Assembly: GCA_030374805.1 (NCBI GenBank)
Contig: JARGSG010000018.1
Coordinates: 62,001 to 126,000, forward strand
DNA: 64,000 bases
Origin: Gracilaria gracilis
Taxonomy: Eukaryota > Rhodophyta > Florideophyceae > Gracilariales > Gracilariaceae
Reading direction: 5' to 3'
In this document: positions 43,921 to 55,783 of the stretch, piece after piece
Position numbering within the stretch: position 1 is the stretch's first letter
How the letters are laid out: each line of letters opens with the position of its first letter
Made by a program: the position numbers and the translations under genes
Notes under the pieces: model-generated
Database searches by the model: none
Seen by the model: only the letters and a program-made list of their open reading frames with translations
Told to the model about the DNA's origin: nothing

Positions 43921-46900
43921 GTGCACGTGTCGGTTGGCCTCAACACGGCACTGATGTATCCGTTAACGGGAGTTCTTGATACCGGGGCCGGACCCTGTCT
44001 GGTTCACGAACGCCATCTCCCTCCGAATTGGCGCTCGAAACTCCGACCGGACGTAAGACCCCGAAGTACGGACGCGTCGAAGAACCGAATGGACGTTGTG
44101 GGAGTTCTTCCCCTTATGGTCCGAATCGGTGACCTCAATGTACGAGTACAGTTCTTGGTGGTTTCTAACCTCTCCACCAGTGTACTACTCGGTACTTCTT
44201 TTATTGACAAGTACGTCTTGGCAATACTACCACCGAAACGGACAATACTCTTACGACACTCCAAACCGGTGTCTATACAGTCTTCCGCCTACGGACCAAA
44301 TGCACCTTCCGCGCCGGAATCAGAACCCGAACGGGAAACTCCATCTAATAAGATACACGTTGCCCGTCCGGTTGTTCTACCCCCAATGTCGGAAACGAAC
44401 GTCTTGGTAACCACCAAAACGTCCGGCTTGGTCTTTCTACAGTCTCATCACCGAACGGGATCAACGCTTGAACTCACACTTCTTGCGGGTGGAGTTATGG
44501 AGCTCCGACCGGACGTACCCTTTCTCGTTCGCGTGACGAACTTTTCTGACCGCTCGGTCCGACTACACAAGAACACCGTTATCGGACTTGCTCTTCCATC
44601 TCCTGTAGCGCTCATAACTCCGCAACCCATCGTCGCGGAGCGACAAGTCCAAGGAGGGGGAACACATTCCGATTTCGGGTAATAATTCCGAACGGGAATA
44701 CAAGGATACCGAACAGGAGCAGGGAAACCGTACGGAAAGATGAGAACGATTGGACCAGCAAGGTACAGATCAGTCCTGAGTATGTTACCGAACGGGGACA
44801 AAGTCAATGAGCTACTTCGACCGTTTGCGGACATGTGGGACGGCCATCTCGGAACGATTTGCGGCAGCGAAGCACCGCATCCATCTGGAACCAGGCTCGA
44901 AGCCCATATTCCAGATGCCATACCGTGCCGGACCCGCTCGGAGAGAACTCGAACGTAAGGAGGTGACGAACCAGCTCGCTGCTGGTGTCATAGAACCGTC
45001 ATCGGCAGAATGGGCCAGCCCGGTCGTATTCGCGCTCAAGAAAGACGGAAGCCTTCGATTTTGCGTCGACTACCGCCGTTTGAACGCTACGACCGTACGG
45101 GACACATACCCACTACCCCGAATGGACGAGTGCATCGACTCTCTTGGAGATGCACAAATCTTCTCCACTTTGGACGCCAACAGTGGTTATTGGCAGACCG
45201 AAATGGATAAAGCCGACCGGGACAAAACGACGTTCACGTCGCATATGGGACTGTACCGTTATCGGAGAATGCCGTTCGGACTCAAGAACGCACCGGCTAC
45301 TTTCCAGCGTGCTCTCGATATCATCCTTTCACGGGTGAAGTGGCAGTACGCACTGGTGTATCTTGATGACGTAATCATCTATTCCCGGACGGTTGAAGAG
45401 CATTATGACCATGTGCGGACCATACTGCATATGCTCCGTTCGGCTGGTGTTACTCTCCGACTGGACAAGTGCTACTTTTTCAGTGGCACGGTGGACTATC
45501 TAGGCCAAGTTATCCGACCGGGGAAAGCTTCAAGTGTCTCTCAAGACACAGAATGCTATCAAGCAGAGGCTAAACCGCCTACGATCCAGACGGAGCTCCG
45601 ATCGTTCTTGGGGCTCTGTAACGTTTTCCGTCGGTTTGTCGCAAACTTCGCTCGAATTGCGGCTCCATTGAACCGCAAGTTGGAGAAAGGGCAACCCACG
45701 AAGTTCGAGACATTGACCGATACGGAATACGAAGCCTTTGACGAATTACGTCAGAGACTGATACGCCCGCCCATTTTGGCCATTCCCCGTCAAGGGTACC
45801 GGTACGTTCTAGATACAGACGCATGCGACCGACAGGTAGGATGCACTCTGCTACAGAAGCAACCGGACGGAGGCTTATTACCGATCGGTTACTGGAGCCG
45901 CTCTCTATCCAAGACCGAACGGCAATACTCGACTACCGAACGGGAATGCCTTGCGGTCGTCTGGGCCATACTGCACCTTCGTCCGTACCTGGAAGGTCAG
46001 AGGTTCACTGTCCGAACGGACCACCACTCCTTGAGGTGGATATTGAACCTTGCGGACGCGTCAGGACGATTGGCCAGGTGGCGGTTGCGTCTAATGGAGT
46101 ATGACTTCGATGTCGTTCACCGTCCGGGTATCAAGCACCAAGCGGCTGATGCCCTTTCTCGGATCCGGACGGATGGCGAAGACGATGCCCCATTGGACGA
46201 AGAGGTCCCCTGCTTGCTAGTGAATGACCGTACGGACGATGGCCACTTTATCACCAACATTACCGTTAACGATGACGAGTACAGCGACGTCTGCGTCGAC
46301 TGGCCAACGCCCGAACGGAAATCTGCTGGTATCCCCGAGGTGCTCGCTGTCACCTCGGAGGAAACCAATATCGTTCCGGTCACGGTCGAAGAGCTGGTAC
46401 GAGCTCAAGCAGATGACCCTTTCTGTGAGTCCGTACGGAAAGACATCGGCAACGGTGTCATTCTGTTCGACATTGACCGAAACGGACTTATCGTGCGCAA
46501 AGCCCCACTGGACGGCGCCATCCAGAAGGTCGTACCTGCATCACTGCAGGCACGCGTCCTCTACTTGGCACACTACCCCCGTCTCGTTGGCCATCCGGGC
46601 TCCACTCGGATGTATGAAATTCTCCGTCGAGACTTCTACTGGCCACATATGGCCAACGATGTATTCCAGACCGTACGGGACTGTCGCACCTGCCCGGCGA
46701 CGAAGGGAACACACTTCAAGTCGCAGAAGCTGCTGAAGCTGTTCCCCGCTGCCGGTCCGCTGGAATTCGTCGCGATGGACATCGTCGGCCCATTCACGAA
46801 GTCCGTAAACGGTTACCAGTACATACTGGTTATTACCGATCGGTTTAGCAAGATAGCTCGCTCTATACCTCTGCGGTCAACCACAGCTCCTGTAGTGGCG

Positions 46901-47992
46901 AAGGCCTTCCTGGAGAACTGGGTTTATCGGTACGGAATACCAAACTACTTGCTAACCGATAACGGAACTCAATTCTTCTCTAAGTTCTTTGAGACTGTAT
47001 GTACCGCTTTGGGAACCAAACACGTACTAACGACGGCGTACCATCCGCAGACAAATGGTCAGGCCGAACGGTTTAACAAAACACTCGTGGAGAGGTTACG
47101 CCACTACGTAGCGGACCATCAGAACACTTGGCACGCGTATGTGCAACCTCTTACGTACGGTTACAACCTACAGATCCCTCGATCTCTCGGTACCGCACCG
47201 TTCGACGTTGCGCTAACGCGTAAACCCCCAAGCGTTCTGCTCGATGAGCCCAGTACGTCACTGGACCCAACGACGCCTACACAGCCCACTGCCGCTCGGT
47301 TAAAACGCTACACGCTCAAGCTTCTACAGGCCACGCTGCAGACCGCTCGGACAAAGTTGACCCGCGCCCAACAGCGCTATAAGGAAAAATTTGATAAATC
47401 CGTACGGTACACGCCGAGCTTCACCCCTGGGGAAGAGGTGTTTGTTGACCGACCGGACTATAAGAACGCAGAGGAGGACCTTACGGATCAGGAACGTACG
47501 TATCGGAAACTCTTACCGAAGACGGTTGGCCCGTTTAAGGTCGTATCCGCAACGGACGCCACTGTCACTCTGAACCAAGACGGTATACACAACACCGTCA
47601 GTATTGACAGAGTGACAAAAGCCCCAACTGCACGGCCAACAACCGCACCGGTTACTTTCGAACGGACACGCAGCACAGTAGGTGCCGATCCTGAAGGACC
47701 GTATGCGGACGAACCTGTCGACGACGAGCCTACCTCACCGCCCGGAACAGTTCCGAGCGTGGTGGAACGAGTCGTCGACCATCGCGACACCCCGAACGGA
47801 CAGGAATACCGCGTACGATGGCACGGGTACCGCACCGATCAGGATACCTTCGAACCGCCAGAACACATCCCCCAGCACTTTATCGCCGGCTATTGGCGTC
47901 GCCGAAACCCTTCGGTAACGGCGACCTCTCAAGGAGGGGGCAAGGGGCGGATCCGAGATCCGAGATCGTACGTACTGGCTCGCAAGCGGTGA
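43921..47992 (+). pseudogene. G1 pol region: protease, RT, RNase H, integrase, chromodomain
   Basis: Aspartic protease (GVLDTGAGPCLVHERHLP) near 43.97 kb. Reverse transcriptase with FCVDYRRLNA, MPFGLKNAPATFQ and YLDDVIIYS (45.0-45.5 kb). RNase H with VLDTDACDRQVG and TTERECLAVVW (about 45.8-46.1 kb). Integrase with GHPGSTRMYEILRRDFYWP, CRTCPA, MDIVGPF, LTDNGTQF and QTNGQAERFNK (46.5-47.2 kb). A chromodomain at the C-terminus with VVERVVDHR, YRVRWHGY and DTFEPPEHI (47.75-47.9 kb). The chromodomain places it with the chromoviruses. Part of the broken G1 copy. Confidence 0.95.
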
Positions 47993-48205
47993 ACCGTCAC
48001 GGGACACCAAAAGGCGCCGCCACTACGTTATCATTGGGCGGCAAACCGCCACCAACGTACGCCTATTGGTCAATTACTTTTTTTACAAAACGCCGCCTTT
48101 TTCGACAACGGCACACGCAGAACGACACGCTATTGGCCCACAGGTCATCACAAACAATCACAAGTTTACTTAGGAGAAAAGAAAGCTACGAGTACGCACG
48201 GTCAA

Positions 48206-50404
48206 CTAAGTAGTCTTCTTCCAACCGGGCTTCGTAATACCACGCCCACGGGTACCCCACGGAGAGGTACCACGGCCCGCAGCGGAACCACCACGCGAAC
48301 TTGAACCGGTCTTTGTCGGCTGGAACGCCAAGGCGGCCCCAGGCCACAGCGAAGTGGCCACGACCTTCTTCTTCCCACCCGACTTATTGCCCGATTGGCT
48401 TGCGGGTACAGGCGTCGGCTCTATGAGGTCCTCCTCAACCGTAACGGTCTCCGTTCCCTCCTGATCTCCACTCGGAGACGGCATGGGAACATCCTGGACC
48501 GCAGGGGTTACCTCCTCTTGCGGAGTCTCCCCTTCGGGAGCCGCGTTCGTACCGCTCGTCCCTGCACCGTCACCGGACTGGCCTTCACCTTCAGGCTCTT
48601 CTCCGGGCGGAAGATAGGGCGCAACCAGCTCGACACCCTTGAAAAAGGACTCCGCCGCCTGGCGCATGTTCTTCACGATATGGTCGACGATACGCTTCGC
48701 ATCGACCTGTTGCGCAATGCCCTCATAGGATTTGGTCACCAGCTCCTCTAACGGCGGCGCGAACGTCGACATCGGCGTCCCATCCACACCGGGCGCCATA
48801 CCCAGACCAGCCGTCACGGACTTCTCGTAAGACGCGAGGACCAATAAGGAGTGGGCCCGGAGGTAACCGAGCAGGTTAAGCTGCGCCTGAGCCTGCTCAC
48901 GGAGAGCAATCTCGGCGTTGACCGCACGGCGCATCCATGCTCGGGCCGCTAACAGGGGGTCGTCAAGCGTCGCAGGTTCCTCTTCGCCGAACGGAATAAA
49001 AGCCGCACGGAGAGCCATGAAGGCCTTGTGCGTATCACCGTCCGAATGCGGGCTGGCGCTGTCCTCAATGGCGAACCCGGATTTGTCCCAAGACTTCCGA
49101 CCGGATCCTGCCTGTACTCCTGCCTCCACAACGGTCTTCGCCTCAACGGGTGTCACCATTGGAGTCGGCAGCGGCGCCACTTCCTCGAAGTCCTGCGCCA
49201 TGAACCCATGTGGGAAGAAGTCCGGAACGGTTTTGAAGGGCCAGGGGGGGAGACTCTCCGGACCCTTCAGGACACGAGTGATCGGCGTCGCGACCGATCC
49301 GGTCGAGGGCATCGCCGGGAACGTATCGGAGTAGTAGTCGTACCACAGGAACCCCGGAGTGTTGTCCCAATCGGTCTCCAACGAGTACTGTAACAGTTTC
49401 TCACCGACCTGCGATGGAAACAAGGTGCCGCGGAGAACGTTCGGGAGTCCCATCTCGGCCAGGATACATACCAGTTTGTACGGCATCGGAAACAACCGCC
49501 CGTATTTGGTGTGGCCGTCCTTGTGGTACAGACGCTCGTCCCCCGCACGGGTGAAGACCTCGATACCTTCGTGGGCCGCCTGGAGGAACGCCATAAAGGC
49601 AAACACCGCCCACTCGGCATATACGACCTGACGGACAACACCCTGAATGGGTGAACCTTTGAAGAGCTCTTCCGAATGGTAAGCCAACACGGACGGAGTC
49701 GGTACGGATAGGTTGCGGGACACATCGAGGCTGGTCCACACTTCGTTTGTGGAGCAATACAAGTCCGATCGGCGATGAACAGGGACGTCAAAGAACTCGA
49801 CGTTGTGCCAACTGTACAGGAACCCATGGGACGCTCGGATTCTCGCCTCGGTTGCGGTATTACTTCCCCACCGTTGACGGTCCAGCCAGTACAGCTTGTC
49901 GTACGGCGGTTCGAACATCACCAACCCAAGCGGATTCATGTCCTTCTCGGGGAAGCCCGAATCGGATGAGCAGCGGTGGAACAAACGCTGCAACGCCTCC
50001 TGATAGGTCTTCTCCTCCGGACAGCGCAGGTATAACATGTCACTCCGCCCGTAGGTCTCTTCACTCTTCCGTCCGGTCACACCAGGCAGGTGGTTCCAGC
50101 GGGCTTGCCAAGCTTCAATGCTTGTCCGTTTCGGATTGCGAATCGCTATATCCCGCATCGGTAGCGCCGTCGGAATCGACGCAAAGCGCTCGCCTTCGAA
50201 GAACCCCTTCTGGACGTATTCCGTGACGGATAGCGGGACCTGCTTCCTCCGGCGAGGAGCGGTAAGACCGCGACGGAAGCGATGGTCATACTTCTGACCC
50301 GGTAACGGGACCGAACGGAAAGGTGTCGACGGTGTACCAGAGCCGCTCGGAGTCGGCGCCATTGCGTGCGTAGGGTTGGATACGGAGTGAACCGACTCGG
50401 GCAT
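48206..50404 (-). CDS. Antisense 732-aa protein in the 3' module of G1
   Basis: Intact 732-codon frame on the strand opposite to pol, ending 213 bases after the pol stop. Start MPESVHSVSNPTHAMAP; an ATG 14 codons in is an alternative. A basic N-terminus (RRGLTAPRRRKQVP) is followed by a long, Trp/Tyr-rich, apparently folded part (WQARWNHLPG, DKLYWLDRQRWG, FLYSWHNVEFFDVP). A helical region, an acidic Glu/Pro-rich linker and a basic Gly/Arg tail (AAGRGTSPWGTRGRGITK) follow, suggesting nucleic acid binding. No family is recognised. Codon use and CCGNNCGG density equal those of gag-pol, so it has long been part of the element. Absent from G2. The frame order recalls the copia E1 with its own antisense frame. 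Confidence 0.7.
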   Translation of the reverse strand: MPESVHSVSNPTHAMAPTPSGSGTPSTPFRSVPLPGQKYDHRFRRGLTAPRRRKQVPLSVTEYVQKGFFEGERFASIPTALPMRDIAIRNPKRTSIEAWQARWNHLPGVTGRKSEETYGRSDMLYLRCPEEKTYQEALQRLFHRCSSDSGFPEKDMNPLGLVMFEPPYDKLYWLDRQRWGSNTATEARIRASHGFLYSWHNVEFFDVPVHRRSDLYCSTNEVWTSLDVSRNLSVPTPSVLAYHSEELFKGSPIQGVVRQVVYAEWAVFAFMAFLQAAHEGIEVFTRAGDERLYHKDGHTKYGRLFPMPYKLVCILAEMGLPNVLRGTLFPSQVGEKLLQYSLETDWDNTPGFLWYDYYSDTFPAMPSTGSVATPITRVLKGPESLPPWPFKTVPDFFPHGFMAQDFEEVAPLPTPMVTPVEAKTVVEAGVQAGSGRKSWDKSGFAIEDSASPHSDGDTHKAFMALRAAFIPFGEEEPATLDDPLLAARAWMRRAVNAEIALREQAQAQLNLLGYLRAHSLLVLASYEKSVTAGLGMAPGVDGTPMSTFAPPLEELVTKSYEGIAQQVDAKRIVDHIVKNMRQAAESFFKGVELVAPYLPPGEEPEGEGQSGDGAGTSGTNAAPEGETPQEEVTPAVQDVPMPSPSGDQEGTETVTVEEDLIEPTPVPASQSGNKSGGKKKVVATSLWPGAALAFQPTKTGSSSRGGSAAGRGTSPWGTRGRGITKPGWKKTT

Positions 50405-51176
50405 ATCAACGCTTGGCTGGCGCTCTTATAGGGGGAGGTGAACGCGACAACGTGGTACTTGAGGTATTACCGGCCGTTTGGAATCGCCACGACGACTATG
50501 TCATCGTACAGGCACCGCGCGGACGAAATGTCAGTGCTGACCAATTTATTTTTATTGGAGGATCAGAAGCTGACGTTCCGCCACCCCATGCACACGAGAT
50601 ACACTATACGCTCGCTTCGTCGCTGCGTCGCATCGTGTCCAATTCGTACGGTCGCTCGCCCGTATGGTCACAATGAGCACTGACTGTCCTTCGATCGCCA
50701 CCCCATTTACGAGAGAGGACCACCGCTTCGGACACGGCGTACCCGTACGGACACACATTCGACCGCTAAGGGATCATCCGCCGTACGCTCTCCGTCGAGA
50801 CGTGCGGCGCGCGCCAATACGCGTACCCGCCAGACGCCCTCCATCGAGACGTGCCGGGTGTACCGAGTGGATCCCCATCGGGCGCTCTCCTTCGAGACGA
50901 ACCGCACGGAAAGACACGGATACACGCACGCCTGCGCTGATGCCAGTACCCTTCTTCACGCCCGCTCGTACGTAACACGGCAAGTGTCCCCACCGGTTCC
51001 GTCCATATGGTGTCTCCTCCACTTAAGGAAATCGGGCATGGCTTCGCCCCGCCCTTTCCGGGCAAAATTTCCGAACGTACACTATAGCGCCCTCTCAACC
51101 ATACGGACATAGGCGTATCGACTTAGCGACGCTACGCAGCGCTCCGAGGGCGGAGCGCAAGTCTAGGAGGGGGGTC
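50405..51176. other. Non-coding end of the G1 3' module
   Basis: Presumed promoter/leader region of the antisense frame plus the LTR-proximal segment. It holds one inverted copy of the GGGGCGAAGCC hairpin (51027-51072) and a purine tract AGGAGGGGGG just before the 3' LTR. Only the last ~150 bases resemble G2. Confidence 0.6.
51027..51072. repeat. GGGGCGAAGCC hairpin, single copy in G1
   Basis: GGAAATCGGGCATGGCTTCG...GGGCAAAATTTCC, the reverse complement of the G2 repeat. The orientation relative to the LTR is the same in both elements. Confidence 0.8.
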
Positions 51177-51719
51177 CGTAGTATAGTGGGCCCGGGTTGG
51201 GGCTCTGTATATCCGATTGGCCGTTCACGTACGAAGGGGTAGTGCACGGTTGGCCGGTGCAGTGGCACCGCCACGTGTACGATTTGGTGATCAAGTGCCG
51301 GACGGGTTGGCACAGCGTACAAGTTGGCCACGTGTACGGACTTGGTAGTGATAGTGCAAATTAGACCGATCGTACAGTAGTTAGTAATGGGGCCCAGACC
51401 CGATATTTAGTTGTAGCTCGCATCTCCCGAGGCCCCAATCGTAAACGACAACCATCTTCTGCCGAACGTCTTCTTCGCTAGTTTGCACCAACGATAGACC
51501 GCACGGCTACTCCTTTATTGGGTTTCTCAGACCGTTCGTACCCTTCCGCACGTTCCTGTACGTGCCTGGTGATACCAATCGTCCACTCTCCCCTCGACCG
51601 CCCGGTGCTTCCACCCCTTCTCTCCGCTCGGATTCATTACAGTCACAAGACTGTACGCTACCGCCGCTCCCGTCTCAAGACCGCTTCGGACTCTCTCTCT
51701 TTTTGTGCATTATACCACA
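51177..51719 (+). repeat. 3' LTR of G1
   Basis: 543 bp, about 99% identical to 40946-41489; followed by ATCCG. Confidence 0.95.
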
Positions 51720-51724
51720 ATCCG

Positions 51725-54700
51725 TACGGTAACCGTGCCATCGTACGCAGTATTCCTGTCCGTTCGGGGTGTCGCGATGGTCGACGACTCGTTCCACCAC
51801 GCTCGGAACTGTTCCGGGCAGTGGAATGTGCTGGTCGTCGACTGGTTCGTCCGCATACGGTCCCTCAGGATCAGCAGCTACTGTGCCGCGTGTCCGTTCG
51901 GAAGTGACCGGTGTGGTTGTTGGCCGTGCGGTTGGGGCTTTTTTGACTCTGTCAATACTGACGGTGTTGTGAATACCGTCTTGGTTCAGAATGACAGTGG
52001 AGTCCGTTGCGGATACGCCCTTAAACGGGCCACCCTTCTTCGGTAAGAGTTTCCGATACGTACGTTCCTGATCCGTAAGGTCCTCCTCTGCGTTCTTATA
52101 GTCCGGTCGGTCAACAAACACCTCTTCCCCAGGGGTGAAGCTCGGCGTGTACCGTACGGATTTATCAAATTTTTCCTTATAGCGCTGTTGGGCGCGGGTC
52201 AACTTTGTCCGAGCGGTCTGCAGCGTGGCCTGTAGAAGCTTGAGCGTGTAGCGTTTTAACCGAGCGGCAGTGGGCTGTGTAGGCGTCGTTGGGTCCAGTG
52301 ACGTACTGGGCTCATCGAGCAGAACGCTTGGGGGTTTACGCGTTAGCGCAACGTCGAACGGTGCGGTACCGAGAGATCGAGGGATCTGTAGGTTGTAACC
52401 GTACGTAAGAGGTTGCACATACGCGTGCCAAGTGTTCTGATGGTCGGCTACGTAGTGGCGTAACCTCTCCACGAGTGTTTTGTTAAACCGTTCGGCCTGA
52501 CCATTTGTCTGCGGATGGTACGCCGTCGTTAGTACGTGTTTGGTTCCCAAAGCGGTACATACAGTCTCAAAGAACTTAGAGAAGAATTGAGTTCCGTTAT
52601 CGGTTTGCAAGTAGTTTGGTATTCCGTACGGATAAACCCAGTTCTTCAGGAAGGCCTTCGCCACTACAGGAGCTGTGGTTGACCGCAGAGGTATAGAGCG
52701 AGCTATCTTGCTAAGCCGATCGGTAATAACCAGTATGTACTGGTAACCGTTTACGGACTTCGTGAATGGGCCGACGATGTCCATCGCGACGAATTCCAGC
52801 GGACCGGCGGCGGGGAACAGCTTCAGCAGCTTCTGCGACTTGAAGTGTGTTCCCTTCGTCGCCGGGCAGGTGCGACAGTCCCGTACGGTCTGGAATACAT
52901 CGTTGGCCATATGTGGCCAGTAGAAGTCTCGACGGAGAATTTCATACATCCGAGTGGAGCCCGGATGGCCAACGAGACGGGGGTAGTGTGCCAAGTAGAG
53001 GACGCGTGCCTGCAGTGATGCAGGTACGACCTTCTGGATGGCGCCGTCCAGTGGGGCTTTGCGCACGATAAGTCCGTTTCGGTCAATGTCGAACAGAATG
53101 ACACCGTTGCCGATGTCTTTCCGTACGGACTCACAGAAAGGGTCATCTGCTTGAGCTCGTACCAGCTCTTCGACCGTGACCGGAACGATATTGGTTTCCT
53201 CCGAGGTGACAGCGAGCACCTCGGGGATACCAGCAGATTTCCGTTCGGGCGTTGGCCAGTCGACGCAGACGTCGCTGTACTCGTCATCGTTAACGGTAAT
53301 GTTGGTGATAAAGTGGCCATCGTCCGTACGGTCATTCACTAGCAAGCAGGGGACCTCTTCGTCCAATGGGGTATCGTCCTCGCCGTCCGTTCGGATCCGA
53401 GAAAGGGCATCAGCCGCTTTGTGCTTGATACCCGGACGGTGGACGACATCGAAGTCATACTCCATTAGACGCAACCGCCACCTGGCCAATCGTCCTGACG
53501 CGTCCGCAAGGTTCAATATCCACCTCAAGGAGTGGTGGTTCGTTCGGACAGTGAACCTCTGGCCTTCCAGGTACGGACGGAGGTGCAGTATGGCCCAGAC
53601 GACCGCAAGGCATTCCCGTTCGGTAGTCGAGTATTGCCGTTCGGTCTTGGATAGAGAGCGGCTCCAGTAACCGATCGGTAATAAGCCTCCGTCCGGTTGC
53701 TTCTGTAGCAGAGTGCATCCTACCTGTCGGTCGCATGCGTCTGTATCTAGAACGTACCGGTACCCTTGACGGGGAATGGCCAAAATGGGCGGGCGTATCA
53801 GTCTCTGACGTAATTCGTCAAAGGCTTCGTATTCCGTATCGGTCAATGTCTCGAACTTCGTGGGTTGCCCTTTCTCCAACTTGCGGTTCAATGGAGCCGC
53901 AATTCGAGCGAAGTTTGCGACAAACCGACGGAAAACGTTACAGAGCCCCAAGAACGATCGGAGCTCCGTCTGGGTCGTAGGCGGTTTAGCCTGCTTGATA
54001 GCATTCTGTGTCTTGAGAGACACTTGAAGCTTTCCCGGTCGGATAACTTGGCCTAGATAGTCCACCGTGCCACTGAAAAAGTAGCACTTGTCCAGTCGAA
54101 GAGTAACACCAGCCGAACGGAGCATATGCAGTATGGTCCGCACATGGTCATAATGCTCTTCAACCGTCCGGGAATAGATGATTACGTCATCAAGATACAC
54201 CAGTGCGTACTGCCACTTCACCCGTGAAAGGATGATATCGAGAGCACGCTGGAAAGTAGCCGGTGCGTTCTTGAGTCCGAACGGCATTCTCCGATAACGG
54301 TACAGTCCCATATGCGACGTGAACGTCGTTTTGTCCCGGTCGGCTTTATCCATTTCGGTCTGCCAATAACCACTGTTGGCGTCCAAAGTGGAGAAGATTT
54401 GTGCATCTCCAAGAGAGTCGATGCACTCGTCCATTCGGGGTAGTGGGTATGTGTCCCGTACGGTCATAGCGTTCAAACGGCGGTAGTCGACGCAAAAGCG
54501 AAGGCTTCCGTCTTTCTTGAGCGCGAATACGACCGGGCTGGCCCATTCTGCCGATGACGGTTCTATGACACCAGCAGCGAGCTGGTTCGTCACCTCCTTA
54601 CGTTCGAGTTCTCTCCGAGCGGGTCCGGCACGGTATGGCATCTGGAATATGGGCTTCGAGCCTGGTTCCAGATGGATGCGGTGCTTCGCTGCCGCAATCG

Positions 54701-55631
54701 TTCCGAGATGGCCGTCCCACATGTCCGCAAACGGTCGAAGTAGCTCAATGACTTTGTCCCGTTCGGTAACATACTCAGGACTGATCTGTACCTTGCTGGT
54801 CCAATCGTTCTCATCTTTCCGTACGGTTTCCTGCTCCTGTTCGGTATCCTTGTATTCCCGTTCGGAATTATTACCCGAAATCGGAATGTGTTCCCCCTCC
54901 TTGGACTTGTCGCTCCGCGACGATGGTTGCGGAGTTATGAGCGCTACAGGAGATGGAAGAGCAAGTCCGATAACGGTGTTCTTGTGTAGTCGGACCGAGC
55001 GGTCAGAAAAGTTCGTCACGCGAACGAGAAAGGGTACGTCCGGTCGGAGCTCCATAACTCCACCCGCAAGAAGTGTGAGTTCAAGCGTTGATCCCGTTCG
55101 GTGATGAGACTGTAGAAAGACCAAGCCGGACGTTTTGGTGGTTACCAAGACGTTCGTTTCCGACATTGGGGGTAGAACAACCGGACGGGCAACGTGTATC
55201 TTATTAGATGGAGTTTCCCGTTCGGGTTCTGATTCCGGCGCGGAAGGTGCATTTGGTCCGTAGGCGGAAGACTGTATAGACACCGGTTTGGAGTGTCGTA
55301 AGAGTATTGTCCGTTTCGGTGGTAGTATTGCCAAGACGTACTTGTCAATAAAAGAAGTACCGAGTAGTACACTGGTGGAGAGGTTAGAAACCACCAAGAA
55401 CTGTACTCGTACATTGAGGTCACCGATTCGGACCATAAGGGGAAGAACTCCCACAACGTCCATTCGGTTCTTCGACGCGTCCGTAATTCGGGGTCTTACG
55501 TCCGGTCGGAGTTTCGAGCGCCAATTCGGAGGGAGATGGCGTTCGTGAACCAGACAGGGTCCGGCCCCGGTATCAAGAACTCCCGTTAACGGATACATCA
55601 GTGCCGTGTTGAGGCCAACCGACACGTGCAC
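51725..55631 (-). pseudogene. G2 pol, main part
   Basis: Same order and almost the same residues as the G1 pol: protease, RT (YLDDVIIYS), RNase H, HHCC-DDE integrase and the first half of the chromodomain. The reading is open except where G1 inserted. Its last part lies at 40788-40940 on the far side of G1. Confidence 0.95.
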
Positions 55632-55783
55632 CTTGTAGTTCGCGCTAGAAAAGAGGACCGTTTCGGTTTCAATGTCCGTATCGGTCAGGTCACATGTCAG
55701 GACAGGGGACTCCCCTCGGATGGAGTGCGTTCGGTCTGTCGCTGACGGGGCGAGGCTAGGCCTCTGTGGAGGAGGCGATGCCT

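Larger units (their letters stand above)
40946..51719 (+). mobile_element. Ty3/gypsy chromodomain element G1 with antisense frame
   Basis: 10.8 kb inserted in the pol of its sister G2. The target duplication ATCCG is perfect at 40941-40945 and 51720-51724. The LTRs (40946-41489, 51177-51719) differ at about six positions (1%), so G1 is younger than G2. Gag, protease, RT, RNase H, integrase and chromodomain are present in Ty3/gypsy order. About three breaks in gag-pol. A 3.2-kb 3' module carries a 732-codon frame on the opposite strand. Confidence 0.95.
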
